Of a stretch of 64,000 bases of DNA, positions 43,111 to 54,522 are shown in pieces. Below the pieces are notes generated by a model. The model was not told the DNA's origin and did not search any database. It saw only the letters and a list, made by a program, of their open reading frames with translations. The stretch is from Leucophora obtusa. Its lineage: Eukaryota; Arthropoda; Insecta; Diptera; Anthomyiidae. Location of the stretch: contig OX465299.1 of NCBI GenBank assembly GCA_949987735.1, positions 137,171,415 through 137,235,414 on the forward strand, read 5' to 3'. The stretch's first letter is position 1, and each line of letters begins with the position of its first letter. Both the position numbers and the translations under genes were made by a program.

Positions 43111-43277
43111 ATTCTTCGAAAAAAAATTGCTGGCAACCCTATCGGATAGAAGCTGAGGTATTGAAGTGCTAAACCATAATAATTTAAATAATTAGTTCTT
43201 TGAATTTAAACCCTTTTTGTTAATAATAAAACATTTGAAATAAGTAGAACAAAGTGTTGTGCATAATAAACTTGCGA

Positions 43278-43615
43278 GGAATGCCTGGTACACGTCGTAA
43301 AAGTATCCAAAACAAAAAATTAACAAATTGTAAATTGCAAATCAAAGAAGAGACCGATGATTTTATTGAGTGTGATAAATGCGCCAAAAAGTACTACTCG
43401 CAATGTAGGTACCCAGTTAGACAAACATCAATTTGAGTATTTACTAAACCATAAATGAAAAGGTGGTGATGGTGGATTGAAAAGTTAATTACAAGCAATC
43501 AAAACAAAACTTAACAAGTTAGATCAGCTGTTTGATATTCAAGAAACTATACCCACGAAAGAGAGTGAGGAAAAAGAAGTAGTTAAAGCACTGCAACTGT
43601 TGAATAGGGAGTTGT
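43278..43615 (+). pseudogene. LINE ORF1-like N-terminal fragment (PHD-like zinc motif)
   Basis: A frame from MPGTRRKSIQNKKLTNC reads on to EETDDFIECDKCAKKYYSQC, a C-x2-C-x4-Y-Y-x2-C pattern as in the PHD-like finger near the start of some LINE ORF1 proteins. One frame over it continues LDKHQFEYLLNHK, stop, and LQAIKTKLNKLDQLFDIQET, which could be the start of a coiled coil. The frame changes and a stop show decay. It could be the missing 5' end type of one of the window's LINE families, but linkage is not shown. Confidence 0.4.
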
Positions 43616-45210
43616 TCTTTTTTGGATTTTTCACCGATAAATTTAACATTGGCTTGTCAAAGGAAGGAAGTTGTTCTTTTTTAAAACAAATTATGTATAT
43701 TTGAACCAATGAAAAGGAAGTTCTTTTTCACTTCTTTTTATTTTAATTTAATTTTAAAAAAATCATTTCAAGCAGACGTCTACCCCCTATGTCATCGCTT
43801 GTTATAGCTGATAGCTGACTTTTAGCAGTCTTGTTCAGTAAATTGTTGTTATCTTCATTTCTTTCTATTTTTATTAACAAAAATATATATCATATTGGAA
43901 AATATATAAAGTTGTTTTTTTAGTGTTTTTTTTTATCAAAAATAATAATAATAAAATAATAATAATAATAAAATAATATAAAGAAATAAAGCTGTAAAAA
44001 AAGGAGAAAAAGCTACTAAAAATTATGTAATTAAAAATGACCTTGAAAAAACTGCTGATATTAGCAGATTGTTTTTTGCTAAATACTAGAAACCCGTGTA
44101 AAAAAATGTATATATACCCGTGTAAAAAAGTTTATGATATATGATCAGTAGGGCAACCAAAAAAAAGCCCTAAAACCAATGTTTTAAGCTCTAAAAAAAG
44201 CTCTGAAAAACAGTAAAATAAGCAGTTAAAATGTAAAAATAAGCCCTTAAACTTCATTATTTCTTTATTAAAAAATCCTCATCAAATTAAAATTTTTTAT
44301 TCAATACAGTGCTACATTTCTTGGAACTTCAGGAATCAAACAAAGTTGTGACATCCTTAAATTTATTTTCTTCGGAAAATACTTTAATTTAATTAAAGAA
44401 TTAAATATGCTAAAATCCCAAAACTTTAACAAATTGTGAAAAATAATCTGTTGAAGGCATGGCCCTATCCGCATTTCATTCTTGTCTAAAAATCGTCATT
44501 GTCATATTTTTACTATTAGAATTCAAGTTGAAAAAATAAAAAGTTTATTTTAACAAAAGAGATAATCAAGTAGTATTTACTTTGAAATTGTCTTCCTATT
44601 ATCATTTGGCAGATAATTCGGCGATATTTGGAAAAAAAAATAATTCAAAAATTTTACCTTTTGTAAGAACTTTTTATGACAATATTGCGGCAATATCACC
44701 TTTGTATTATTTGGAAGATAAAGCAAATTTGTTTGAAATCTTTTGTCAATTTGGAAAAAATAAAAACTAAATTTGTACAAAAACAATCAAAAGATATATA
44801 GGAAATAAACTCGTGAAAAGTTAAGATTAATTGCAGATATTGTATGCAGATATTGTTTTTCAGGCTTAAATTTAATAATGAAAAAAGTAAATGGTTTTTT
44901 TTTGTAGCCGGGAGTTTATTTAGCGATATCACCCTTTTATCTTCTATATGAGTTATTGCTTTCGTATTGTCTGGAAGTATTGTTTTAGGGTAACAGTTGT
45001 TTCCGACGGAGGAAACTTCCGGAATACGAAATTGATATTGCCAGCAATAAATGTTTTCATCAAGGCGACATGATCGGAGAATCTTCTTCGTATTGCCATG
45101 TTTGCTGGGTGATATTGGTTTGAGTATGGTCCTGTTCCAAGGCACATAATAGAACAAATGCTTTCTCAGTGATAGAGAGTCCCCCAATCTCTTTATTATG
45201 TATACTTTTT
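43616..45210. other. repeat debris without genes
   Basis: Around 44010-44100 there is a partial CACTCATAG-family MITE (CTGCTGATATTAGCAGA, TTTTTTGCTAAATACTAG), followed by two CCCGTGTAAAAAA tips 30 bp apart (about 44095 and 44120). Near 44146 TAGGGCAACCAAAAAAAAG resembles a hAT tip with no partner. The AT-rich frames to 45.19 kb have no family resemblance. Confidence 0.4.
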
Positions 45211-45270
45211 GCTCGAACCCGCAACCTCACGTGTAACAGTCCAACGCGCTAACCATTACACCACAGCGCC
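45211..45270 (-). mobile_element. SINE head fragment
   Basis: On the minus strand TGTGGTGTAATGGTTAGCGC, then GGACTGTTACACGTGAGG and GGTTGCGGGTTCGAGC match the tRNA-related heads at 22.0 and 28.97 kb. Only the head is present. Confidence 0.75.
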
Positions 45271-45744
45271 CACAATATATGGTGACAGTTAAACTATATA
45301 TTATCATATATGGTGGCATTTAAACAATATATGGCCATATATGTTACCTCATGAACAAAATCTTTAATACAGTTGCAGATATGATAATATATGCTACTAA
45401 ATATAGTGCCATATATATTTTTATATGTGTTATTTAAGCAATATATTAGCATATATGGTTCCATTTAAATCATATATTATTATATATGGTTCCATTTAAA
45501 CAATATATGGCCATATATGGTACCTCATTATCAATATTTTTAATACAGTTGCAGATATGATAATATATGATACTATATATTGTGCCATATATATTTATGT
45601 ATGGTGTTATTTAACCAATATATTACCATATATGGTGCCATTTAAACCATATATATCATATATGGTGCCATTTCAACAATATATGCTCCCCGAGTAAAAA
45701 CAGTTACATATAGTCGTATGAAATGTGATTAACTTATATCGGTA

Positions 45745-48700
45745 CTAGCGGGCGCAGCCCGCTACGTTGTTAGCGTGCCTTAAAGGTTAAGGGGGGGGGG
45801 GGCTGCGCCCCCCACAATTTTTATTAAATTCGTTTTTTTATTTAAAGTTTTTTTATTTAAAGCCTTCACCCAGCCACCACAAATAAATAATTCTGCACAA
45901 CAATGGGTTTAAAATAAATAAATATTTGATCACTTTTTCTCATGAAAGTGGATTGTTAGTAATGAATCCATAATAAATTGCAATATACGTGTGTATGTTA
46001 AGATAATTTGGTAAAGTGCGAACTTAGGTAGATAGACCCGTAAGTAGTTTTGTTCATTTGTGTTTTGAATGAAAATAAATAACGTAAAGCAGGGTTGGAA
46101 AGCATTTTATAATATTAAAAATAGCGGGCAAAGCTACGTTGTTAGCGTGTCTTAAAGTTTTTTTTTTAATTCCAGTTTATGTAAAGGTAGACCTGGCAAT
46201 TCAAGTAAATTCACAAATTCAGTTGGAAAATTTACTGCGTCGGTTTCTTCCACCGGTGCTTCGTTACATGAAGTTTAAATATCGGAATATATAAGTTCCA
46301 TTCCTTTTCTAAGGTTTTTTCTCTTTCAGAAAATTTGTTTAACTTTTTGGGGAGTATGTTTCAATGCTACATAAGTTTCATATTCCGTTGATAGTGTTTG
46401 AACAGGTAATTCCCTCTTCCAATCCATTTGCATTGTCTATAATTTCAATTCCACTCGTTCAAAGTTTATATCCATTTCATTCCACTTGTGTAGTGTTTCA
46501 ATCCCACTCGTTTCCTATTTAGTTTCTTAATTTTAGTGTTTCATATACACTTGTTCTTTAAGTTTTAGGTTTCTAGCTAAAGACGCAGACGTTAAGGGGG
46601 GGGGGGCAATTTTCCCCTTTTGAACCACCATTTTTACCACGTTCCTGTCCAAAGTCCTAGAAATGCCTTGTCGATAAGTTAGCCCATACTCCAAGGAAAA
46701 CATATTATATATTACAGGTTTCTAGCCGAAGGGTTCGGTTAGGCCATCAAGGTGGAGAATTATTCCGTTTTTACCCCTCCCGGTAGGAATTTCCAAAAAT
46801 TCCCTCTTAGAGGACGTCTGCGTTGGAGGAGGATACTACATACATAATTTTAGGTCTCTATATCCAGCAGTTTGGCCAGGCCATCAAGGGGGAAGTTTTT
46901 TCACTTTTTACACCTCCCGGTATGAATTTCCAAAAATACCATCTTAGGGGACGTCAACGTTGGAGAAGGAACCCAATTTAAGATCCCTTGTTCCAGCAGT
47001 TTGGCCAGGCCGTTAAGGGGGAGACTTTTCCTGTTTTTGACCCTACCTGTAGAAATTTCCAAAAATCTCATCTTAGCGGATGTCTACAATAGAGGAGGAA
47101 CTTTAATACCAAATTTCAACTTCCTACCTCCAGCGGTTTGGGCAGGCCTTTAAGCGGCACTTTTCGCTTCATTAATCCCCATTTTTGCAATGTCCCTGTC
47201 CAAAAAGCACCGTCTCGGTAAGTGAGCAGATACTCTAAGTAACATATGTTTTACATTTCAGGTTTCTAGCCAACTTTTACTATTTGTGCCCCTCTCGGTA
47301 GGAATTTCCGAAAATCCATCGACAGGGAATTCCAGCTTCCTAGTTCCAGCAGTTTGAGCAGGCTGAGAGGAACTTAAGTACCGAATTTCAGCTTCCTAGT
47401 TCCAGCAGTTCGGACAGGTCGTTAAGGGGCAACTTTCCCTTTTTGAGCTCCCATTTTATAACGACCCTGTCCAAAATTCAAAAAGTATCTTTCAAATACG
47501 TTAGCCCTCACTCCAGGGACCCACATTTTAAGCTTCAGGTTTCTAGCCGAAGGGGTTTTTACCGGCCCCCAAGGTGAGGCTTTTCTTCTTTTTGCCCCTC
47601 CCTTTAGGAATTTACAAAAATTCCATCTTCGCGGCTATCTGCGATGGATGAGGAACATTCATACCAAATTTCAACTGCATTGCCTAAGCGGTTTGGGCAG
47701 GCCGTTAGTGGGGACATTTTTCCCTTTCAACCACCATTTTTACTATGTTCCTGTTCCAAAATAGAAAAATTACGTTGCCGGTGAGTTAGTCCTACTCCAA
47801 GGAATACATATTTAAAATTTTAGGTTGGCCAAAAGGGATTGGGCAAGCCGTCAGGAGGAGACTTTTACCTTATTTCCCCTCCCGATAGGAATTTCAAAAA
47901 TTCCGTCTAAGCGGACGCCTACACAGAAGGAGGAACTCACATACCGAGTTTCCTTTGGGATATCCTGTAGGGAATTCCAAAAATACAAACTTAGTCGATG
48001 TCTACTACAGTGGAGGAACCTTTATACCAAATTTCAACTTCTTACCTCCAGTGGTTTGGGCAGGCACTTTTCCAATTTGTGAGACTGTTTATGGGGAGAC
48101 TTTTCCCCTTTTTGCCCGTTCCGGTAGGAATTTCCAAAAATCCCGTCTTAGCGCACGTCTATGCCGAATATCAAGAAACCTTGTTTTAGTGGAGATATCC
48201 GTGGGGGGAGGAAAAAAAGTAGTTTTTTTGAAATTATATATTATTTTAAATGGTACTTTTTGGAAAAACGAAATTTTTTGGAAAAAGATACTTTGTTTTT
48301 ACAAAGTACTTTATTTGTACTTTTTTTGCAAAAGGTATTTTTTTTTTAAAATGGTGTTTTTTTTTTTGGAAAAATGTATGTTTTCTGGAAAAAGGTATTT
48401 TTTTTTGGAAAAGGTACTTCTTTTGGAAAAGGAAAATTTTTTTAGAAAAAGGTACTTTTTTTTGGGAAAAGGTACTTTTTTTGGAAAAGGTACTTTTTTT
48501 GAAAAAGGTATTTTTTTGAAAAAATGTATGTTTTTTGGGAAAAGGAACATTTTTTTAGAAAAAGGTACTTTTTTTGGGAAAAGGTACTTTTTTTTGGAAA
48601 AGGTACTTTTTTTGAATAAGTTATTTTTTTGGAAAAATTTATGTTTTTTGGGAAAAGGTACTTTTTTTTTTGGAAAAGGTACATTTTTTTAGAAAAAGGT

Positions 48701-50090
48701 ACATTTTTTGGAAAATGGTACTTTTTTTGGAAAAAGGTACTTTTTTGGAAAAAGGAATTTTTTTTGGAAAAAGGTACTTTTTTGGAAAAAGGTACTTTTT
48801 TTGGAAAAAGGTACTTTTTGGAAAAAGGTACTTTTTTCGGGAAAAGGTACTTTTTTCGGGAAAAGGTACTTTTTTTTGGAAAAAGGTACTTTTTTTGGAA
48901 AAAGGTACTTCTTTTGAAAAAAGGTACATTTTTTGGAAATAGGAACTTTTTTGGGAAAAAGGTACTTTTTTTGGAAAAAGGTACTTTTTTTGGAAAAAGG
49001 TACTTTTTTTGGAAAAAGGTACTTTTTTTGGAAAAAGGTACTTTTTTTGGAAAAAGGTACTTTTTTTGGAAAAAGGTACTTTTTTTGTGAAAAGGTACTT
49101 TTTTTGGAAAAAGGTACTTTTTTTGGAAAAAGGTACTTTTTTTGGAAAAAGGTACTTTTTTTGGAAAAAGGTACTTTTTTTGGAAAAAGGTACTTTTTTT
49201 TGGAAAAGGGTACTTTTTTTGGAAAAAGGTACTTTTTTTGGAAAAAGGTACTTTTTTTGGAAAAAGGTACTTTTTTTTGGAAAAAGGTACTTTTTTTTGG
49301 AAAAAGGTACTTTTTTTGGAAAAAGGTACTTTTTTTGGAAAAAGGTACTTTTTTTGGAAAAAGGTACTTTTTTTGGAAAAAGGTACTTTTTTTGGAAAAA
49401 GGTACTTTTTTTGGAAAAAGGTACTTTTTTTAGGAAAAGGTACTTTTTTTGGGAAAAGGTACTTTTTTTGGGAAAAGGTACTTTTTTGTCCCCTTTTTGC
49501 CCCTCCCGATAAGAATTTCCAAAAATGCCCTCTCAACGGACGTCTACACCGGTCGAGGAACCTACATACCAAATTTCAACTTCATAGCTCCAGCAGTTTG
49601 AGCAGGCCGTCAAGGGGGAGACTTTTTCCCCGTTTTGCCCGTCCCTGTAAAAATTTCCAAAACTCCCGTCTTGGTGGATGTCTACGATAGTGGAGGAACC
49701 TTTATACCAAATTTCAACTTCTTACCTCCAGCGGTTTGGGCAGGCCGTCAAGGGGGGCCTTTTTCCCCTTTTTAACCCCCATTTTTACAACGACCCTGTC
49801 CAAAATTCTAGAAAATACTTTCCAGAAAAGTTAGCCCCTACTCCAAGGAACACATATCTTAAATTTCAGCTTTCTAGCCAAAGGGGTTTTGGCAGGCCGT
49901 CAAGGGGGACACTTTCCCCCTTTTTGCCCGTTCCGGTAGGAATTTCCAAAAATCCCGTCTTAGTGGACGTCTACCCCGAAAGAGGAACCTACATACCAAA
50001 TTTCAACTTCCTAGCTTCAGCGGTTTGGGCTGGGCGATGTTGAGTGAGTCAGTCAGTCAGTCAGTCACGTTATTCTTTTATATATAGAGA
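45745..50090 (-). mobile_element. 4.35-kb non-autonomous Helitron with tandem arrays
   Basis: On the minus strand it begins TCTCTATATATAAAAG (from 50090) and ends GCGGGCTGCGCCCGCTAG (to 45745): 5'-TC, a perfect GCGGGC/GCCCGC hairpin, and CTAG. It lies between A (45744) and T (50091). The paralogous MITE at 51.74 kb has the empty site GTATAAATATACAG, which equals GTA plus TAAATATACAG. Inside are about 200-bp units (TTCCTAGCTCCAGCGGTTTG, GGCAGGCCGTCAAGGGGGA, GGAATTTCCAAAAATCCCG) repeated from 46.6 to 50.04 kb and the 19-bp array at 48240-49490. No Rep/helicase is encoded; it would need an autonomous partner. Confidence 0.88.
48240..49490. repeat. 19-bp minisatellite GGAAAAAGGTACTTTTTTT
   Basis: The unit is imperfect at the left and nearly perfect at 48955-49430, with 19-20-bp periodicity. 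Each unit contains the GGTACT core within AAAAAGGTAC/GTACTTTTT near-symmetry. Because 19 is not a multiple of three, three frames per strand stay open with a repeating KKVLFLEKGTFFGKRYFFW-type output. These are by-products, not proteins. A related shorter array is at 41.63-42.14 kb. Confidence 0.93.
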
Positions 50091-50757
50091 TAAATATACA
50101 GTTTCATCCGAAAAATGGCCCGATGTTATTGTATCAGTTGTGTATCAGTTTTCATCTAATTGTATCAGTTAGGATCTCAACTAATAAAATTATACATTAG
50201 TCAGATGAAATTATATCCGATTTTTGACCTGATACTATTTTACCGGTTTATATCCAATGGTATCTGTTTAGATCGTAGTTGGTACAATTTTATATATATA
50301 AAATATATTTGTATCCGACATTTGCCTTATATAATTGTATCAAAGTTTAAAAGCAGATATAATTGCATCAGGTCAAAATGCAGATATAACTATAAAAGTT
50401 TGTATAAAAATGTAACTATTTGGATCTAAACTAATACCATGCGACATAAACCGATAAAATTGTATCAGGTCAAAAATCAGATAAAATTTCATCTGATTAC
50501 TATATAATCTAATCAGTTAAGATCTAAACTGATACAATTAGATAAAAAGTGATAACCAACTGACACAATTATATCGGGCCATTTTTCGGATGAAATGGTA
50601 TATGGATCACATTAAGTTATATATTACCATATAAAGCTCCATATTAGTTTTTTTTAATAGGGTCATGAACAACATTTTTAACACAGTTCCAAATATAATA
50701 CTATATGCTATTATATATAGTGCAATATATATTGATATATGGTATCATTTAAACAAT

Positions 50758-51561
50758 CCCGGGTAAAAAACTTAATATGGTGTCATACATAATTATATCT
50801 TTTTTGATAAATCCCCATATACAACGACATACAACTTGATCCGAAAAATGGGTCATCTAGATGTGTCTAATTATATCAAATTAGATATAATTTGATACAG
50901 TTTGATCCGAGATTTGTCCATATCCAGGACATCAAATTATATCTAATTCGATATAAAAATATCTTATTTTATAAAATTTTGTCTGATAGTAGGCATACTT
51001 TTTATGCATACCAGCTATTAAATTGAAATGTCTATGGTTTTAACAATTTTGAAGACCCAAATTTTAAAACATAAAATAAAAATTTATTTGAATACTTTTG
51101 TCTTCTAAATCGTACGCATCATTTTTTAATATGATTTTACATGCAAAAACATCACGTGAAAATTATTTGGCTATGGAGTAATTAACTCTGAATTTGCAGA
51201 TAACTAAATTTGATGTTGAACTATATATTAATTTGTATGGGATTATATAGAAAGTTATAAAAAATTAAAATATATTTTAAGTACAACGACACATACAGTG
51301 TTATAAAACTTAGTATCAAATCATATATAATCATATCGATCACTACATATAATTTCATTAGTTTTATAAGGCTTATGTAGTTATATATGGAGTCAGATTT
51401 GGGGATATGTAATAATATCAATTACCATACAAAAAATTCGTTGAAAAAATAATATCAGATGTAGTTGTATATAATCATATGTGTCTTAATGTTACTCCAT
51501 TCATTGTCAGATATAGCCCAATCACATTATATATGACAATATATAACTATTTTTACTCGGG
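50758..51561. mobile_element. CCCGGGTAAAAA element, uninterrupted
   Basis: Tips CCCGGGTAAAAAACTTAAT and TATTTTTACTCGGG are flanked by AT on both sides (50756-50757 and 51562-51563). The 804-bp AT-rich interior has no coding capacity and repeated TTATATC and ATATAATCATAT motifs. It serves as the reference for the copy at 53529-56005. Confidence 0.78.
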
Positions 51562-51699
51562 ATATATTACAATGATATATGGTGCCATTTCAACAATATA
51601 TGGTCATATATGGTACCTTATAAAAAATATTTTTAATACAGTCCCAGATATGATAATATATAGTACCATATACTTTGATATATCGTATCATTTAAACAA

Positions 51700-52940
51700 C
51701 CCGAATAAAAATAGTTACATATAGTCATATATGTGATTAAGTTATATCTGTATAAATATACAGTTTCATCCGAAGAATGGCCCGATATATTTTTATCAAT
51801 TGTTTATCAATTTTTATCTAATTGTATCATGATTAAATTATGTGTTAATCACATGAAATTGTATCCGATATTTTACCTGATACAATTTTATCGGTTTATA
51901 TGTAATGGTGTCAGGTTGGATCGTAATTGGTTCAATTTTATATAAATAAAATATAATTGTATCCGAAATTTACCTTGTACAATTGTATCAAAGTTTTAAA
52001 CTGATATCAGGTCAAAATTGGGATATAACTATATAATTTTGTATACAAATATATCTATTTGGACCTAAACTAATACCATGTGATATAAACCAATAAAATT
52101 GTATCAGGTCAAAAATCAGATACAATTTCATCTGATTAACACATAACACTGTGAGACAAATGGTAGGGATCAGTGATCGGAAAGGGTTCAAACTACCGGG
52201 GAAAGTTATATCGGTAAAAAAGAATTTATACGTGTCCCGGCGTTTCGCTGGGTCAACTCTAGGAATCGAGATATATCGATTTGACCTTTGGTGGTCTTTT
52301 TTTTGACATAACTCGAGAACCACTAGTCCGATTTTGCTCAGACAATTTTAAAAAAATTAAAAATTACAATTCCTTTAATCTGTTCATATAACGTTTTTCT
52401 ATATATATACTCAACAGTTTTGCCGGTAAAAATAAATGTATGAAGAAAAAAATATTTTTTGCCTAAAATATTAAAAAATAGTAATAAACAAAAGGTTATT
52501 GATTTTTATGGTAGCGGTAACAAACATTTATTTTTACCGGCAAAACTGTTGAGTATATAGAAAAACGTTATATGAACAGATTAAAGGAATTGTAATTTTT
52601 AATTTTTTTAAAATTGTTTGAGCAAAATCGGGCTAGTGGTTCTCCAGTTATGTCAAAAAAAAATATATCTCGATTCCTAGGGTTGACCCAGCGAAACGCC
52701 GGGACACGTATAACTTGTTTTTGACCGATATAACATTTCCCATTGGTTTCATCCCATCCCGATTTTGACTGTCGCATAGTGTAATTTAATCAGGTCAGAT
52801 CTAAACTGATACAATTCGATAAAAACTGATAAACAACTGATACAATTTTATCGGCCCATTTTTCGGATCAAATGGTACATGGATCACTCTAAGTTATATA
52901 TTACCATATAAAGCTCCATATTATTTTTGTTTTAATAGGG
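51700..52940. mobile_element. CCC...GGG foldback, paralogue of 45689-50662
   Basis: Left tip CCCGAATAAAAATAG and right tip GTTTTAATAGGG are flanked by AA (51698-51699 and 52941-52942). It shares ATAGTCATATATGTGATTAA and TTTCATCCGAAGAATGGCCC with the other copy and has no Helitron. The right arm is interrupted by the CACTRTG foldback (52147-52781). Confidence 0.75.
52147..52781. mobile_element. foldback with CACTRTGMGACA tips, 3-bp duplication
   Basis: Tips CACTGTGAGACA and TGTCGCATAGTG are flanked by TAA (52144-52146 and 52782-52784). The paralogue at 50491-50515 shows the uninterrupted arm. Arms pair over GTGTCCCGGCGTTTCGCTGG and AACTCGAGAACCACTAG. CACT-type tips with a 3-bp duplication fit a CACTA-like (EnSpm) mobilised element; this is an inference as no transposase is present. 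Confidence 0.68.
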
Positions 52941-53045
52941 AACATATATATGGTGGCATTTAAACAATATATTGTCATATATGGTGCCATTTAAACAATA
53001 TATGGTCATATATGGTAACTCATAAGCAACTACAATATTAACTGT

Positions 53046-53460
53046 ATTTCAGAAGCTATTAATTGTATTTCAGAAATTATAATTGTATTTCAGAAATTAT
53101 GGAATGTGTTTCAGAAATTATTAATTGTATTTCAGAAATAATCAAATCTATTTCAGAACTTGTTGATTGTTTATCATAGTTAATAGAGAAAAATTTCTAA
53201 ATTACATTTCATAATTTCTGAAATACAATTGATAATTTCTGAAATACAGTTTGATAATTTATGAAATACAGTTGTGAATTTCGGAAATACAATTAATAAT
53301 TTCTGAAATACAATTGATAAAACTGAAATTCAATTGACTAGTTCTGAAATACAATTCATAAATCTGAAAAATAATTCATAAGTTCTAAAATACAATTGAT
53401 AAAACTGAAATTCAATTGATTGTTTCTGAAACACAATTGATAAATCTTAAAAACAATTGT
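53046..53460. repeat. TGTATTTCAGAAATTAT inverted repeat array
   Basis: Left of about 53165 the motif TGTATTTCAGAAATTAT recurs five or six times; to the right its mirror ATAATTTCTGAAATACA recurs. The whole block is an array folded on itself. Confidence 0.7.
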
Positions 53461-53940
53461 TACAATTGGAAATGGCGTAGAGCGTTAAAAAGATGTAAAT
53501 AAAATTATTTTTTTAAAAAATTCAATTTCCCGGGTAAAAATCTTAATATGGTGTCATATATAATTATATCTTATTTGACAAGTCCCCATATACAACGACA
53601 TACAACTTGATCCGAAAAATGGGTCATCTACTTGTGTCTAATTATATCAAATTAGATATAATTTGATACTGTTTGATCCGAGATTTGTCCATATCCAGGA
53701 CATCAAATTACATCTAACTCGATATAAAAATATCTGATTTTATATAACATTGTCTAATAGTAAGTATACTTTTTATGCATACCGGCTATTAAATTGATAT
53801 TGAAATTTCTATAGCTTTAACAATTTTAAAGGCCCAAATTTTATAACGTAAAATAAAAATTAATTAGAAATTTATTAATTCAGTTCGAGGCCAATTTTCT
53901 TATTATGAATTAACATAATAAGTACTTTTTTCAGAAACTG

Positions 53941-54111
53941 CTATTTTTCTTCATCAGGATATTCTACTAACAAATACTTCACAGAGTTTTTGCTTTCAAA
54001 AACCTCTACACTTTCAGGAATGAAAAGACGATCGTTTCGGGGATTTTCCAGTTCCCCTTCTTCAGTTTTCTTTAGAAAGTTGTGGTTATATTGCAATGCA
54101 AATTGAAACAT
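53941..54111 (-). CDS. 56-codon frame, left arm (hypothetical)
   Basis: It begins MFQFALQYNHNFLKKTEEG and ends EYPDEEK-stop, with NPRNDRLFIPESVEVFESK in the middle. It differs from the right-arm copy at five residues (9, 19, 20, 36, 49), and both remain open to the same stop. The composition (many Glu, Lys, Asn, few low-complexity runs) looks protein-like, unlike neighbouring AT frames. I do not recognise the family. It may be a fragment of a captured gene's last exon. Confidence 0.35.
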   Translation of the reverse strand: MFQFALQYNHNFLKKTEEGELENPRNDRLFIPESVEVFESKNSVKYLLVEYPDEEK

Positions 54112-54351
54112 CAAAATTTCATATTAAACGTAGTCTACTACATCAACGAAATGAGAATGAAGCAAACAATAAAATATGTTTTCGAAGTCTCTGCAAAGAC
54201 ATAACCAACAATAGAAATATTATGAAAGTTTTCTGTTTTTATATTTCGTACCGTCGGTACATGTCTTTGCAGAGACTTCGAAAACATATTTTATTGTTTG
54301 CTTCATTCTCATTTCGTTGATGTAGTAGACTACGTTTAATATGAAATTTTG

Positions 54352-54522
54352 ATGTTTCAATTTGCATTGCAATATTGCCACAACTTTCTAAAGAAAACTG
54401 AAGAATGGGACCTGGAAAATCCCCGAAACGATCGTCTTTTTATTCCTGAAAGTGTAGGGGTTTTTGAAAGCAAAAACTCTGTGAAGTATTTGTTAGGAGA
54501 ATATCCTGATGAAGAAAAATAG
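54352..54522 (+). CDS. 56-codon frame, right arm (hypothetical)
   Basis: Mirror of the left-arm frame: MFQFALQYCHNFLKKTEEW, then NPRNDRLFIPESVGVFESK and EYPDEEK-stop. The reading frame stays open four codons upstream of this ATG before an in-frame TAA. No promoter or partner exon is identified; being in an inverted repeat, its transcript could fold with the other arm. Confidence 0.35.
   Translation: MFQFALQYCHNFLKKTEEWDLENPRNDRLFIPESVGVFESKNSVKYLLGEYPDEEK

Larger units (their letters stand above)
45689..50662. mobile_element. CCC...GGG element containing a Helitron
   Basis: Left tip CCCGAGTAAAAACAG and right tip TTTTTTTTAATAGGG are flanked by TC on both sides (45687-45688 and 50663-50664). 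The host repeat at 45340 shows the empty site as CCTCATGAAC. Inner arms TTTCATCCGAAAAATGGCCC and its mirror GGCCATTTTTCGGATGAAA pair, so without the 4346-bp Helitron it is a foldback of about 630 bp. A paralogue without the Helitron is at 51700-52940. Confidence 0.75.
45276..53045. repeat. ATATATGG-rich tandem/palindromic repeat, interrupted
   Basis: The host sequence consists of diverged units such as ATATATGGTGCCATTTAAAC, AATATATGGCCATATATGG and TTTTTAATACAGTTGCAGAT. Uninterrupted pieces lie at 45276-45688, 50663-50757, 51562-51699 and 52941-53045. Between them sit three separate CCC...GGG elements. The units themselves are near-palindromic and may be an older generation of the same kind of element. 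Confidence 0.65.

Noticed and set aside
48100..50043. Frames up to 376 residues with KKVLFLEKGTFF or FPKKVPFSKK repeats
   Set aside because: They are translations of the 19-bp minisatellite and Helitron repeats in all frames, not proteins.
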